Of a stretch of 64,000 nt of DNA, positions 17,401-26,185 are shown one piece after another. The number at the start of each line of letters is the position of its first letter. Position 1 is the first letter of the stretch. This stretch comes from Leuconostoc pseudomesenteroides KCTC 3652. GTDB lineage: Bacteria > Bacillota > Bacilli > Lactobacillales > Lactobacillaceae. The position numbers and the translations under genes are program-made. The stretch covers positions 62,001 through 126,000 of the forward strand of contig NZ_BMBP01000003.1 in assembly GCF_014634745.1 (NCBI RefSeq), in the 5' to 3' direction. Under the pieces are notes generated by a model. It had not been told where the DNA came from. It ran no database searches and saw only the letters and a program-made list of their open reading frames with translations.

Positions 17401-17438
17401 AATAAAAGCAAAAGAATCATCCCCAATAATGATTCTTT
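17401..17438 (-). terminator. Terminator of the XRE regulator gene
   Basis: AAAGAATCAT and ATGATTCTTT form a 10-bp stem with an 8-nt loop, followed on the minus strand by a T-rich run. Confidence 0.75.
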
Positions 17439-17445
17439 GTTTAAC

Positions 17446-18213
17446 CTACTGCACAACAAGTTCTTGAATAACTTTATTAAAGTGCTTTTTATTTTGTAAA
17501 TCCTTAACTGATCGGAAATTCATACTCAAATTATCGTGATCTTTTGAATACATCAATCTTGTGATAGCTGAAACATTGCTTTTCATGACGGTGCTAACTG
17601 ATGATCCCGGTACAATTCTGGCAATTTTAACGTAGCTGCCTTTGTGATAAGCCATTACGTACGGATCTTTCACGCCGGGGTTGAGTCCCGTTGTTAGCGT
17701 TAGCTTCGTCCACTCCGTCCCCATGTCATTATCTGAAAACCATTTTGTCCAATAACCATGGTTTGCCTTATTATTGGGATTAGTGACTTTATCGCTAGGC
17801 ATTTTTGTATAGGCAACTTTGTATTGCAAAAATGGATTCATGCGGTCAATTGTATCAATGCCTTTTTGGTAACCAACCAACAGCATGCCCAACCATAATA
17901 CCAATAATACAAAAATGGACCCCAGTATCATCGTGAGTCGCTTATAGCGATGCTTCAATGACACATCTTGATCAATTGCTTCAGCAATGCTTTTTTGTTT
18001 GTTTGTCATGTCGATTTCTTCTCCGAACATTATTTTTTCGAAAGATACGTCAAACAAATCACTCAAACGCCTTAAGACATCCAAACTAGGATAATTTTTA
18101 CCTGTTTCCCAAGTTGACACAGTTTGCCGACTGACATGAACTTCATCTGCCAGCTCCTGTTGTGTCATCTTTTTTTGTAGTCTTAGTTGTTTAATATCTT
18201 GTTCAAAACTCAT
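17446..18213 (-). CDS. Membrane-anchored XRE-family transcriptional regulator
   Basis: A 255-aa protein with an N-terminal helix-turn-helix of the Cro/CI type (about residues 4-58, including MTQQELADEVHVSRQTVSTWE), one membrane segment (about 91-114) and a 140-residue outer or C-terminal domain of unknown function. This layout suggests a regulator that senses something at or outside the membrane. The ATG at 18213 is chosen because AGGAG lies nine bases before it; the ATG three codons earlier abuts that site. Its own promoter is visible at 18252-18281. The target is unknown; it may regulate itself or the divergent small membrane protein gene. Confidence 0.8.
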   Translation of the reverse strand: MSFEQDIKQLRLQKKMTQQELADEVHVSRQTVSTWETGKNYPSLDVLRRLSDLFDVSFEKIMFGEEIDMTNKQKSIAEAIDQDVSLKHRYKRLTMILGSIFVLLVLWLGMLLVGYQKGIDTIDRMNPFLQYKVAYTKMPSDKVTNPNNKANHGYWTKWFSDNDMGTEWTKLTLTTGLNPGVKDPYVMAYHKGSYVKIARIVPGSSVSTVMKSNVSAITRLMYSKDHDNLSMNFRSVKDLQNKKHFNKVIQELVVQ

Positions 18214-18251
18214 AGCTTTCATCTCCTAATGTAACCGACTCACTAAGAACA

Positions 18252-18281
18252 ATACTAGCAATTCCTGCTTGCTCTTGTAAA
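18252..18281 (-). promoter_or_regulatory. Promoter of the XRE regulator gene
   Basis: TTTACA (18276-18281), an 18-bp spacer and an extended -10, TGCTAGTAT (hexamer 18252-18257), on the minus strand. Confidence 0.55.
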
Positions 18282-18369
18282 GCAAGCGTCACTAGCATGG
18301 CGTTATTTGGGGATTTGCGCGTAAAAAAATATCAAGGTTTAATTACTTCATCATGATAACAATTGCTTA

Positions 18370-18378
18370 TGGTACAAT
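18370..18378 (+). promoter_or_regulatory. Extended -10 promoter of the 107-aa membrane protein gene
   Basis: TGGTACAAT on the plus strand, 26 bp upstream of the ATG at 18404. It lies inside the longest open frame, which argues that translation starts at 18404 and not at 18353. Confidence 0.5.
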
Positions 18379-18403
18379 AAGAAAAACTCGAAGGGCAACT
18401 ACT

Positions 18404-18727
18404 ATGGAAGAATTATTTGGCATGATTTTGGTATTCTCAGACACGTTATTTGATGTTGATGATGACAAACCATTTGGCTTCAGATTCTGGCTCGCACTCG
18501 TCGTCTGGGCTGTTGCGGTTTGTGCTTTTGTCATTTTCCTTTACATGTTCATCATGTTTGTGCCTAGCTTATTTAATCACCCTCTAACTCAGCTTTGGTG
18601 GGTGTGTGTTGGCATAGAAGTGTTATTTGGTGGGATGTCTTATTTTTTAGGACGGCGCACTGTCATTTGGGCTTTGCAAATTAAAAATAATATTCAAGCC
18701 CACAGTTCACATCAACACCACAACTAA
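18404..18727 (+). CDS. Hypothetical membrane protein, 107 aa
   Basis: Not recognised. It starts MEELFGMILVFSDTLF and has a long hydrophobic segment (about residues 28-56) and a second one (about 64-87), followed by a polar His-rich tail (SSHQHHN). The open frame begins at 18353, but an extended -10 promoter sits within that extension, so the ATG at 18404, with a weak AAGGG site, is preferred. It is divergent from the XRE regulator, which makes it a candidate target; this is inference. A terminator follows at 18779. Confidence 0.6.
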   Translation: MEELFGMILVFSDTLFDVDDDKPFGFRFWLALVVWAVAVCAFVIFLYMFIMFVPSLFNHPLTQLWWVCVGIEVLFGGMSYFLGRRTVIWALQIKNNIQAHSSHQHHN

Positions 18728-18778
18728 ACGGATACTTTAATTATGCCGGTAGACAATTTTTAAAATTAACCGTAGGAC

Positions 18779-18821
18779 AAAAAAACCATGACTTGAATTA
18801 CCTTCCAGTCGTGGTTTTTTT
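18779..18821. terminator. Terminator hairpin with T-runs on both sides
   Basis: ACCATGACT and AGTCGTGGT (one G.T pair) are flanked by an A-run and a T-run, so the hairpin can act in both directions between convergent genes. Confidence 0.8.
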
Positions 18822-18872
18822 GAGATGTTAAATTGAATAAGTACCACACGTCATATCAACATGTTACTGTGC

Positions 18873-19298
18873 TCATGAAATATTGTTACCCGAGATACTG
18901 CGTTTAATGAGCACTGTCAATTTTGCAACGACGTCATTTGTCATAGCGCTAATGGCAAATGACGTCGTCCATAAGTTTCCTTCGTCAAGTGAAGCGGTAT
19001 CATTGAAACCAATCGTCGAATACCTCGCTTTAAATTTCGTCGCCGCTTGGAAAAATATCACCACTTTCCCATCAGCATTTGCATAGGCAGGCATACCATA
19101 CCACGTTTTAGCTTTTAACTCAGGTGCGACACGCTTTACGATATCATGAATTGTCATCGCAAAGCTAACTTCTTCGTCAGTCATTTCTGCTATTTTCTCT
19201 AAAACATCTGCCTCCGTGTTTTTGGCTTTTTTAAGTTCTTTTGCTCTTTTCCGCATTGCTTGTCGTTCAAATTCCGAAAACGTTTCTTTTTGTGCCAT
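18873..19298 (-). CDS. DUF1801 domain protein (YdhG-like)
   Basis: A 141-aa soluble protein. The first 50 residues are highly charged and helical; the rest matches the DUF1801/YdhG fold as I recall it, with KTWYGMPAYANADGKVVIFF and KARYSTIGFND. Some members are described as iron chaperones (frataxin-like, B. subtilis Fra), but this is not certain for this branch. The ATG at 19298 is the second of two adjacent ATGs and is better spaced from AAGGAG. It is monocistronic. Confidence 0.72.
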   Translation of the reverse strand: MAQKETFSEFERQAMRKRAKELKKAKNTEADVLEKIAEMTDEEVSFAMTIHDIVKRVAPELKAKTWYGMPAYANADGKVVIFFQAATKFKARYSTIGFNDTASLDEGNLWTTSFAISAMTNDVVAKLTVLIKRSISGNNIS

Positions 19299-19417
19299 CA
19301 TTTTCTCCTTAAGAGTGTTTTTAATATTATATCATCTCACCTTCTAATCCCCGCGCCTTGCAACGATTGTGATCCATATACTTAGTATTATTAACATTTC
19401 AATCAATTTACTGCATG

Positions 19418-19460
19418 AAAAAAAGCGTCATATCAAGGTTTTTACAACTTGATACAACGC
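19418..19460 (-). terminator. Terminator of tRNA-Ser
   Basis: Thirteen-bp arms (19425-19437 and 19448-19460, two wobble pairs) are followed by seven T on the minus strand, 15 bp after the tRNA. Confidence 0.88.
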
Positions 19461-19474
19461 CATTCAATGGTTAG

Positions 19475-19562
19475 TGGAGAAGAAGGGATTCGAACCCTCG
19501 CACGCTTTAACACGTCTACACCCTTAGCAAGGGCGCCTCTTCAGCCGCTTGAGTACTTCTCC
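19475..19562 (-). tRNA. tRNA-Ser (GCU)
   Basis: An 88-nt type II tRNA. The acceptor arms GGAGAAG and CTTCTCC pair, the anticodon loop TTGCTAA gives GCU, a long variable arm is present, and the T-loop GGTTCGAATCC is canonical. CCA is not encoded. It has its own promoter and terminator. Confidence 0.95.
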
Positions 19563-19574
19563 ATAACAGATAAT

Positions 19575-19603
19575 ACTATACCAGAATTTCCCGATGATAG
19601 CAA
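19575..19603 (-). promoter_or_regulatory. Promoter of tRNA-Ser
   Basis: TTGCTA (19598-19603), a 17-bp spacer and extended -10 TGGTATAGT (hexamer 19575-19580). The layout closely resembles the tRNA promoter at 38530-38558. Confidence 0.7.
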
Positions 19604-19616
19604 TACCCGTTAACAC

Positions 19617-20153
19617 TTATACCGTCAAACGCATTTTTTGAGTAGCCTGACGGATCAACACTGTGGCTAATACCACAACAACTATTTTGATCAATCCTGA
19701 TAATACGAACGGTGTCACACCAGCCGCAATTGCTGCTGTTGCACTCATGTGCGTACTGATAGACAACCAAATTGTACCAATCACCAAATTAACAACCACT
19801 GCTACAATGTTGGCAACAATCAATGCCAAAATGTTTGAGGTATGCTTAATTGTCAACCCAATGATTGGTGCATAAAGCAAGAATGACCACAAATAGCCGG
19901 CAGTTGGTCCAATCAAGACGGCAAAGCCACTAGAATATCCTGCAAAGACCGGCAAACCAAGTGCGCCAAGTACAATATAAAGTCCAATGGCTGTTAAACT
20001 AACCCGCGTTGACGCTACTGAAGCTACTAGTGCAACAATTAAAGTTTGTAGTGTCATTGGCACTGGTCCAACATTAATTGCTAGTGGTCCAATAATCAGT
20101 AATAGCGCGGTCAAAACCGCTGTAATCGCAATTCGTTGTGTATTATTTTTCAT
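19617..20153 (-). CDS. bioY: Biotin transporter substrate-binding component BioY
   Basis: A 178-aa S component of an ECF-type vitamin importer with about six membrane segments. The PVPMTLQTLIVAL and GALGLPVFAG motifs and the GPTAGYLWSF segment are BioY signatures. It binds biotin in the membrane and probably docks on a shared EcfAA'T module encoded elsewhere. The ATG overlaps the birA stop (ATGA), so biotin uptake and biotin attachment are co-expressed, a sensible pairing in an organism unlikely to make biotin. Confidence 0.93.
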   Translation of the reverse strand: MKNNTQRIAITAVLTALLLIIGPLAINVGPVPMTLQTLIVALVASVASTRVSLTAIGLYIVLGALGLPVFAGYSSGFAVLIGPTAGYLWSFLLYAPIIGLTIKHTSNILALIVANIVAVVVNLVIGTIWLSISTHMSATAAIAAGVTPFVLSGLIKIVVVVLATVLIRQATQKMRLTV

Positions 20154-20896
20154 TTCTTCCCCTTAATGAACACCTTCGTTACGTCACCACTGATGAATGG
20201 TGTTAAGTTTTCATCATGTTTCAATAATAATTCACCCCATGTACCAATGTCAAGAACTTGTCCAGAAATTTCTTGGTTATTTGTCAGTAAAGTGACCATC
20301 TTATCCTTTAAATATGAATGCTGACGGTAATAATCAAGATGTTGACCTGCTTGATATCCAGATATATTTTGAACAATTCTTTCAAAAATCGCGGCAACTA
20401 ACGTATTGCGATCCACGTCCACACCGAGTGTTGTTACAATATCTTCCAAATCAGATGGCACCGCCGTCGGTAAAATATTTAAACCAATACCGATAATCAC
20501 CTGTGTTATTTTACCCGAAGTTAAAATACCTTCAACTAGGACACCACCCATTTTACGATCATGTAGGTAAAAATCGTTGACCCACTTCAATGACACTTGA
20601 ATCCCAGTCATTTCAAAAAGAACCTCTGCCACAGAAACCGCAACCCCTGTTGTTAAGAGACCAGCGTCAAATTCGCCCGCAACATCAAAAACATAAGTTT
20701 GATAAACGCCTGCGCCTCGCGGTGAAAAGAAAAAGCGTCCCTTTTTACCATAACCAGCGCGCTGTTGATTGCTCACAATGCCAAAAGGTCGTGACACGCC
20801 CTGTTTGAGCATATCACGACCTATTGTCATTGTTGAATCAACCACATCAATCACAGTAATATCGTCATGCATACCTGTTTGAGTAAGTAAATTCAT
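20150..20896 (-). CDS. birA: Biotin--[acetyl-CoA-carboxylase] ligase, without DNA-binding domain
   Basis: A 248-aa biotin protein ligase. Catalytic features are QRAGYGKKGRFFFSPRGAG (the biotinyl-AMP loop), the KWVND motif and GIGLNI. The protein starts almost directly at the catalytic domain, so it lacks the N-terminal helix-turn-helix of E. coli BirA and cannot itself be the classical repressor. It begins immediately after the ABC-F stop (TAAATG) and overlaps bioY, forming a tight three-gene unit. Confidence 0.92.
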   Translation of the reverse strand: MNLLTQTGMHDDITVIDVVDSTMTIGRDMLKQGVSRPFGIVSNQQRAGYGKKGRFFFSPRGAGVYQTYVFDVAGEFDAGLLTTGVAVSVAEVLFEMTGIQVSLKWVNDFYLHDRKMGGVLVEGILTSGKITQVIIGIGLNILPTAVPSDLEDIVTTLGVDVDRNTLVAAIFERIVQNISGYQAGQHLDYYRQHSYLKDKMVTLLTNNQEISGQVLDIGTWGELLLKHDENLTPFISGDVTKVFIKGKK

Positions 20897-22453
20897 TTAA
20901 TCTGATTCCTTTTTATAACTTAATGCTGCAACGTTCAATTCCTTGTCCCCAAGTCCTTGTGTAAAGCTGGTCTCGTGAGACACAATAATGACATTGCCTT
21001 GAAACTTGTCAATCGCTGCGCGCAAAGCATTCTTAGTACCTTCATCCAAATGGTTAGTTGGCTCATCTAAAATCAAGAAATTACTTGGTTTCATTTCCAT
21101 GATTGCCAACTTAACTTTGGTTTGTTCACCACCTGAAAGTTGTTGCAATGGTTTTTGGGCATTTTCGGCATTGATGCCTGCTGCAGCTAAACGCGTACGC
21201 AAGGCTTTTGGTTCCAATGTTGGAAAACGATCTTGCATTTCCTGCAATGGTGTCTTGCTATCATTATCCCAAGCCAAATCTTGGTCAAAATAATTAACAA
21301 CCGCTGATGGGGAAAATTCAGATTGACCAGCCAATGCCGGTATGACACCCAAAATTGATTTAATCAAAGTTGATTTACCAGCGCCGTTAAAACCTTTAAA
21401 GACAACTTTTTGCCCAGTGGTAATTGAAAAAGTCACGGGCTCTAGCACCGGTGTCACATAGCCCACAGACAAATCACTAACTGTCAACGCGTTAGCTGAC
21501 TGTGAATTAACATAGGGAAAATTAAATTTAGCTTGCAAGGTTTCAGAAGGTGGATCAACACGGTCCATGCGCGCCAACATTTTTTCACGAGACTTTGCTT
21601 GCTTAGAAGTTGAAGCACGTGCCTTATTTTTGGCAATGAACTTTTGTGCCTTTTCAATTTCTGTTTGTTGCTTTTCGTACTGACGCAACTGTTGTTCGGC
21701 GCGTTCGTCTTTTTGACGCATAGCCTTTTTAAATGAACCACGGAATTTAGTGATTTTACCAAATGAAACATCAATGATTGCGTTAGTGACTTTGTCTAAG
21801 AAATCAAAATCATGGGAAATAATCATTGCTGCACCTTCAAAGGTTTGCAAAAAGTCTTCCAGCCATTCAATGTGTGCCACATCCAAATAGTTGGTTGGCT
21901 CATCCAAAATAATCACGTCGTCATTTTCCAACAAGAGCTTGGCCAAAATGACCTTGGCGCGCTGTCCACCAGACATAGCTTCCAACTCACGCTCACGTCC
22001 AATAGCCTCTAATCCCAAACCAGAAATCACACGCTCAATTTGCGTGTCGACATCATAAAAGCCTGCCGCATCAAGTTCTTCTTGCATGCGACCAGCGCGT
22101 TCGAGCAATTTATCAGACAACGTTTCGGCATACTCATTGTAAAGTGCCGTGATACGATCTTGTTTGTCATATAGGTCTTGATAAGCGGTATGCAAAAAAT
22201 CAACCAGCGTCATGCCCTCTGGAATTTCTGCATACTGGTCCAAATAACCGATTTTCAAGCCTTTTTGCCAATCAATTTTGCCTGATAATGGAAGTTCTTG
22301 CCCAGTGACAATCTTAATGAGCGTTGATTTGCCGGCACCATTTTGTCCAACAATTCCCATGTGTTCGCCGCTTTGAAGCTCAAACTCTGCGTCTTCATAT
22401 AAAGTTTTTTCTGCGTAGGCCATGGTTAGGCCGTTTACTTCTAATAATGCCAT
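20897..22453 (-). CDS. ABC-F family ATP-binding protein
   Basis: A 518-aa soluble protein with two ATP-binding cassettes and no membrane segments. Walker A motifs are GQNGAGKST and GFNGAGKST; signatures are MSGGQRAK and LSGGEQTK; Walker B motifs end LDEPTNYLD and LDEPTNHLD. The linker holds a charged coiled region. These are the marks of ABC-F translation factors (YkpA/YbiT-like) that act in the ribosomal E site. An antibiotic-resistance role is possible but not indicated. No good ribosome site is seen before the ATG; it follows the rgg gene by 20 bp and may be translationally coupled. Confidence 0.9.
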   Translation of the reverse strand: MALLEVNGLTMAYAEKTLYEDAEFELQSGEHMGIVGQNGAGKSTLIKIVTGQELPLSGKIDWQKGLKIGYLDQYAEIPEGMTLVDFLHTAYQDLYDKQDRITALYNEYAETLSDKLLERAGRMQEELDAAGFYDVDTQIERVISGLGLEAIGRERELEAMSGGQRAKVILAKLLLENDDVIILDEPTNYLDVAHIEWLEDFLQTFEGAAMIISHDFDFLDKVTNAIIDVSFGKITKFRGSFKKAMRQKDERAEQQLRQYEKQQTEIEKAQKFIAKNKARASTSKQAKSREKMLARMDRVDPPSETLQAKFNFPYVNSQSANALTVSDLSVGYVTPVLEPVTFSITTGQKVVFKGFNGAGKSTLIKSILGVIPALAGQSEFSPSAVVNYFDQDLAWDNDSKTPLQEMQDRFPTLEPKALRTRLAAAGINAENAQKPLQQLSGGEQTKVKLAIMEMKPSNFLILDEPTNHLDEGTKNALRAAIDKFQGNVIIVSHETSFTQGLGDKELNVAALSYKKESD

Positions 22454-22473
22454 AACTATAAGTTTATCACATT

Positions 22474-23424
22474 TTAAATCAACATTGAGTATGTGTGTGG
22501 TATATTGTCAGGATTACCGGCCAATATTTCCTTGCGCGTTAATTTTGCTGCCTCTTGAACGAATTTTGCCGTCTGATTCATGCCAGCAATTTCGTATGCT
22601 GGGACAACAGACGTTGCTTGTGTGTAGCCACCTTCAACATTTCCCTGAAGCATTTGCAATATGCCTTTGCTATACACAAGCCTTAACCGTTGCGTGGTTA
22701 AATTCGTCATGAATTCGTCCATACGCTTTAATACCGATTCTTCTAAAGCTAACATTTCAGCGGCGCCATCAATATCTGTGTAAATCAAGCCAGTGAAAAC
22801 AACGTCAATAATGTTAACTAAACGCATCTGTTCTGTTCGCAATTGTGAATAAAAATGTGCCCGTTTAATGGCTAAACGCCCCAGTGTCAACAAGTCTGTT
22901 GGTGACATCCCCGGATAGAACAAAGTAAAAATGTCTAGTTCAATTCGCCCCCAAGTTTCAGCTTGCTTGAGAAAATCAACAGCTGGTTTGACATGCTTTT
23001 TTACTTCAACACGATCATAGAACTGCTCATTCGTTTCTTTGTCTATGCCGTACTTCAGCATCAAACCAAATTCACGCATAAAACGAGCGCCAATCCCACC
23101 ACGACCATGTTTTAAATCATTAGTTGATCGTGTAATCATCGCCTCAAGTTGTTGCATTTCTTTTGGTTCACCGGTTTGCACGCCCATTTCATGTAGTTTT
23201 GTATAAATATAATTATCACTACGATCACCACCAAGAAATAAGAATTCATCATGGCTAACACCCATGTCGGCTAATAATTTGTCTAAACGATCAGCCGACA
23301 TCCGTGTTTGACCGCTTTCAAATTTACCAATCAATGATCGTGAAATATTGGGTTGCTCGAGGTCAACAATTTTCAAGCCCTTATCTTCTCGCAAGCGTTT
23401 AAATGTCGCGCCATAATCAATCAT
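22474..23424 (-). CDS. Rgg/GadR/MutR-family transcriptional regulator (copy 1)
   Basis: A 316-aa cytoplasmic regulator. Residues 4-60 are an XRE-type helix-turn-helix (FKRLREDKGLKIVDL, SRSLIGKFESGQTRMS), followed by a long all-helical domain as in Rgg proteins, where it binds short peptides. It follows the second rgg by 8 bp and precedes the ABC-F gene by 20 bp. A GTGAGG site precedes the ATG. Direct peptide sensing is family knowledge for some Rgg members; no cognate peptide gene is visible beside it. Confidence 0.85.
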   Translation of the reverse strand: MIDYGATFKRLREDKGLKIVDLEQPNISRSLIGKFESGQTRMSADRLDKLLADMGVSHDEFLFLGGDRSDNYIYTKLHEMGVQTGEPKEMQQLEAMITRSTNDLKHGRGGIGARFMREFGLMLKYGIDKETNEQFYDRVEVKKHVKPAVDFLKQAETWGRIELDIFTLFYPGMSPTDLLTLGRLAIKRAHFYSQLRTEQMRLVNIIDVVFTGLIYTDIDGAAEMLALEESVLKRMDEFMTNLTTQRLRLVYSKGILQMLQGNVEGGYTQATSVVPAYEIAGMNQTAKFVQEAAKLTRKEILAGNPDNIPHTYSMLI

Positions 23425-23432
23425 AGTTTACC

Positions 23433-24377
23433 TCACAATTCAAAACGCAGAATGCGTGTATGTTGTTGCCCGTGTTTCACTTGTTCCTCAAAAGCTAACC
23501 AGTCCTGTGCTGAGAAGCCAAAGAATGTATCAAATGTCAAACCAATTTGTTGGCTTACAGTTGTCAATTGTTCAAAATTTGCTCGACTTTTTGCAATTTG
23601 ACCTTCAGCAAGCGCTTGTAACGCCTCAGCTAACCTGTATTTCAAATGATTATCAGCATTATTTCGAGCTGTCATTTCTCTGGACATAAGCGTCAGGATT
23701 TCAGCTGATAATTGCGTATCAGTGTACACAGTCGCAAAGAAAACTGAATTTAACAAACGAAACATATAATCTTCATACACAGCTTGCTGCTGATAAATGG
23801 CAATTTTTTGTACCGCTAACTGAACTAATGGTCGTAGCTCTGAGGCGCTAATCATTGAGGCAAATCGGGTCAATATTTTCATCTCAAATTCACCCCATGT
23901 ATCAACTGACAATAAATAATTTTTTGCTCGGCGTCCACCTTGTAACAAACGTTGAGAAACATTTGTCATATTAGCATGTTGTGCTAAGTGTTGCACATCA
24001 AGTAATGTTTGAAAGAAATCTAGCGCCAACAACACCGGCAATCGCTGTGTCGTATGCGTTAATTTCTTAGCTAATAATGACACATATTGACCCACAACTG
24101 CGCTGTTACACGTTAAATCAATTGTTGCCTGTTCGGTTATTTGTGTAAATAAATCATCAAACATTTGCGCAGAAAACTTGTTGGCTAGCGCAAAAAATTC
24201 TAAGGGGCTGACATTTAACCGCTGCAATATCCTTGTGAAGTGTTCTAACGATATGTTGGTGTCACCTTTTTCAAAACGAGCCAAAAAGGAAGCAGATACA
24301 ATATCCCCCGCTGTTTTTGCTAATGTCATCTGTTTGCCAACACGCAATTCATGCAAAACTTCGCCATAATTTGTCAT
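23433..24377 (-). CDS. Rgg/GadR/MutR-family transcriptional regulator (copy 2)
   Basis: A 314-aa paralogue of the next gene with the same plan: N-terminal helix-turn-helix (about residues 4-58, with FLARFEKGDTNISLEHF) and a helical C-terminal domain. The two copies are clearly diverged in sequence, so the duplication is not recent. It is divergent from an MFS transporter gene across a 187-bp region containing two GTGTACA elements, which makes that transporter the natural candidate target. The ATG at 24377 lacks a strong ribosome site. Confidence 0.83.
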   Translation of the reverse strand: MTNYGEVLHELRVGKQMTLAKTAGDIVSASFLARFEKGDTNISLEHFTRILQRLNVSPLEFFALANKFSAQMFDDLFTQITEQATIDLTCNSAVVGQYVSLLAKKLTHTTQRLPVLLALDFFQTLLDVQHLAQHANMTNVSQRLLQGGRRAKNYLLSVDTWGEFEMKILTRFASMISASELRPLVQLAVQKIAIYQQQAVYEDYMFRLLNSVFFATVYTDTQLSAEILTLMSREMTARNNADNHLKYRLAEALQALAEGQIAKSRANFEQLTTVSQQIGLTFDTFFGFSAQDWLAFEEQVKHGQQHTRILRFEL

Positions 24378-24467
24378 TTTATACCTGCTTATTTTTAAAA
24401 GTTGTCATATATGTCACTTATATCGTGTTAACAACAAAATCAACTATGCTTATTTTACTAACTGTTG

Positions 24468-24499
24468 TGTACAGATGATTTAAAGTAGAATATATTCTC
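24468..24499 (+). promoter_or_regulatory. Candidate MFS promoter with GTGTACA element
   Basis: TGTACA, a 17-bp spacer and TATATT on the plus strand. The -35 lies in a GTGTACA copy, and a second copy, the palindrome GTGTACAC, lies about 60 bp downstream (24528-24535). A GAATATATTC palindrome covers the -10. Confidence 0.4.
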
Positions 24500-24564
24500 T
24501 TATTGTTCTTTAATTTATCTTACCGTGTACACTTAATTTATTCAAGTCAAAAGGAGTATTGCTA

Positions 24565-25845
24565 ATGCAGGTTTTCAAAGTCAACAAAGCATTTCGCGTG
24601 ATGATTATAGCGCAGTTCTTTAATAATATTGGGAGCAGTTTTTTTAACATTGTTTTTTTAATTTATGCCGCTATCCTACCCAATAAAACGCTCGCAGTAA
24701 CATTAGTGGCATTCGCTGAGTTCTTCCCATCACTACTATCAGTTGTGATGGGAAATTTGGCAGATAAAACTAAAAATCATCTGCGCGCTTGGTCATTTGC
24801 CCGACTATCGCAAGCCGGTATATTCTTAATTGTGACTGTTATTCTAACTTTCTGGCATGGTCGGTTTGACAGTTTTATCGCGCTACTAGTACTTATTTTT
24901 TTCGCTGATACCATTGGCTCATACAGTAATCTATTAATGACCCCCGTATCACGATATATTTTAAGCGATGATCAATTACAAAACGCAATGGGATTGGAGC
25001 AGGCGGTCAGTATCACGGTGAGTTTAATTGGCGGTTTTGCCGGTGTCGGATTATTGGGATTACTACATCAGGATTATGCCGCTTTTAGCTTGATCAATGC
25101 GTTCATGTTCATCGTCGCTTGGTTCATTATGACTGTCAATCGTCACCACTTCAAACAAGCCGAAGCACATATTGAAACAACACAACGTCCAAAACCAACG
25201 CAACCCATGTGGCACGACTTAAAAATGACTTTTTCGTATGTTTATCAAGACAAGCTGTTCTTTCAGTTAATGCTATTAGCCACTGCAGTTAATTTTATTG
25301 GCACCTCGCTAAATGGCGTATTTAATGTCACACTTTTACACGAAAAAAGCCTGCTCATTGGTAGTTTTGGCACTACCGTCGCGATGTTTGGCGCTATCTT
25401 TTCAACCGGGATGTTGTTAGGCTCTCTTCTGCCCATGCCTTTTCTGAGTCATCTAACAACTAAGCAATTACTAGCCGTAGCGCTGACTGGCGTACTAGGC
25501 TTAGAGCTCGTACCAATCATTTATCCAAACGGCAGTGTATGGATGCTTATTTCCTTTGTCGTTGCTTATTTTAACGCGCAAGTCAATCCCAAATTTGGTG
25601 CCATTTTAATGAAACGCATTGATCAAAACAAGCTGGCAAGTGTCAGTGGTTTGCTCAATACATTTGCTTTGTCAAGCGCGCCAGTTGGTCAGTTATTGTT
25701 CCTTGGTATTGCAAATTTGATCTCACCAAATATCTCGTGGTTAATCATGGCAATTGTGACATTGATGACTGTTGTATACATCATTTTAACCCGTCAACAT
25801 GACATTGAGAAGGTTGAAAAAACCACTGAAACAGCTATACTATAA
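24565..25845 (+). CDS. MFS transporter (Mef/MFS_3-like)
   Basis: A 426-aa membrane protein with about 12 hydrophobic segments. The start MQVFKVNKAFRVMIIAQFFNNIGSSF and the GNLADKTKNHLRAW loop after segment 2-3 fit the MFS_3 (macrolide-efflux-like) group. The substrate is unknown. The ATG at 24565 has AAGGAG eight bases upstream; a TTG two codons earlier is too close. It is divergent from the rgg pair and followed, after 5 bp, by a VOC-domain gene, so the two probably form an operon. Confidence 0.82.
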   Translation: MQVFKVNKAFRVMIIAQFFNNIGSSFFNIVFLIYAAILPNKTLAVTLVAFAEFFPSLLSVVMGNLADKTKNHLRAWSFARLSQAGIFLIVTVILTFWHGRFDSFIALLVLIFFADTIGSYSNLLMTPVSRYILSDDQLQNAMGLEQAVSITVSLIGGFAGVGLLGLLHQDYAAFSLINAFMFIVAWFIMTVNRHHFKQAEAHIETTQRPKPTQPMWHDLKMTFSYVYQDKLFFQLMLLATAVNFIGTSLNGVFNVTLLHEKSLLIGSFGTTVAMFGAIFSTGMLLGSLLPMPFLSHLTTKQLLAVALTGVLGLELVPIIYPNGSVWMLISFVVAYFNAQVNPKFGAILMKRIDQNKLASVSGLLNTFALSSAPVGQLLFLGIANLISPNISWLIMAIVTLMTVVYIILTRQHDIEKVEKTTETAIL

Positions 25846-25850
25846 GTATT

Positions 25851-26183
25851 ATGAAACCAAGAAAACTCAACATTAAAACAATTCCAGCTCAAGATGTCAA
25901 CCGCGCCTACCGTTTTTGGCGTGATGTATTCGACCTACCACAATCTGGTCACGCAAGTGGTCGCCACTTAATGATTGATGGTGATGATATTATTTTTGTA
26001 GCCGGTGAATCAACTGATCAATTAGAAATGTTGATTAGAGACCATCAAGATGAATTAAAGCAACATCTTCGCAATAATTTTATTCCAATTGTAGGCAAGC
26101 CCGAGCCACGTTTCGGCAATAAAATCGCCTTTAAAATCCATGACTCCGAAGGTAATTTAATCACACTTGAGGCAAATCAATAG
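25851..26183 (+). CDS. VOC (glyoxalase-fold) domain protein
   Basis: A 110-aa protein with the pattern of the vicinal-oxygen-chelate fold: IPAQDVNRAYRFWRDVFDLPQ at the start and KIAFKIHDSEGNLITLE at the end. Members include glyoxalases, dioxygenases and antibiotic-binding resistance proteins. Only a Glu and a few His are available as metal ligands, so catalysis is uncertain. Five bases separate it from the MFS gene, which suggests a linked detoxification role; this is inference from position. Confidence 0.68.
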   Translation: MKPRKLNIKTIPAQDVNRAYRFWRDVFDLPQSGHASGRHLMIDGDDIIFVAGESTDQLEMLIRDHQDELKQHLRNNFIPIVGKPEPRFGNKIAFKIHDSEGNLITLEANQ

Positions 26184-26185
26184 TT

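Noticed and set aside
24450-24482. A 10-codon ORF (MLILLTVVYR) in the rgg-MFS intergenic region as a short hydrophobic peptide pheromone
   Set aside because: It has no ribosome site, is shorter than known SHP precursors, lacks a basic N-terminus, and overlaps the candidate MFS promoter.
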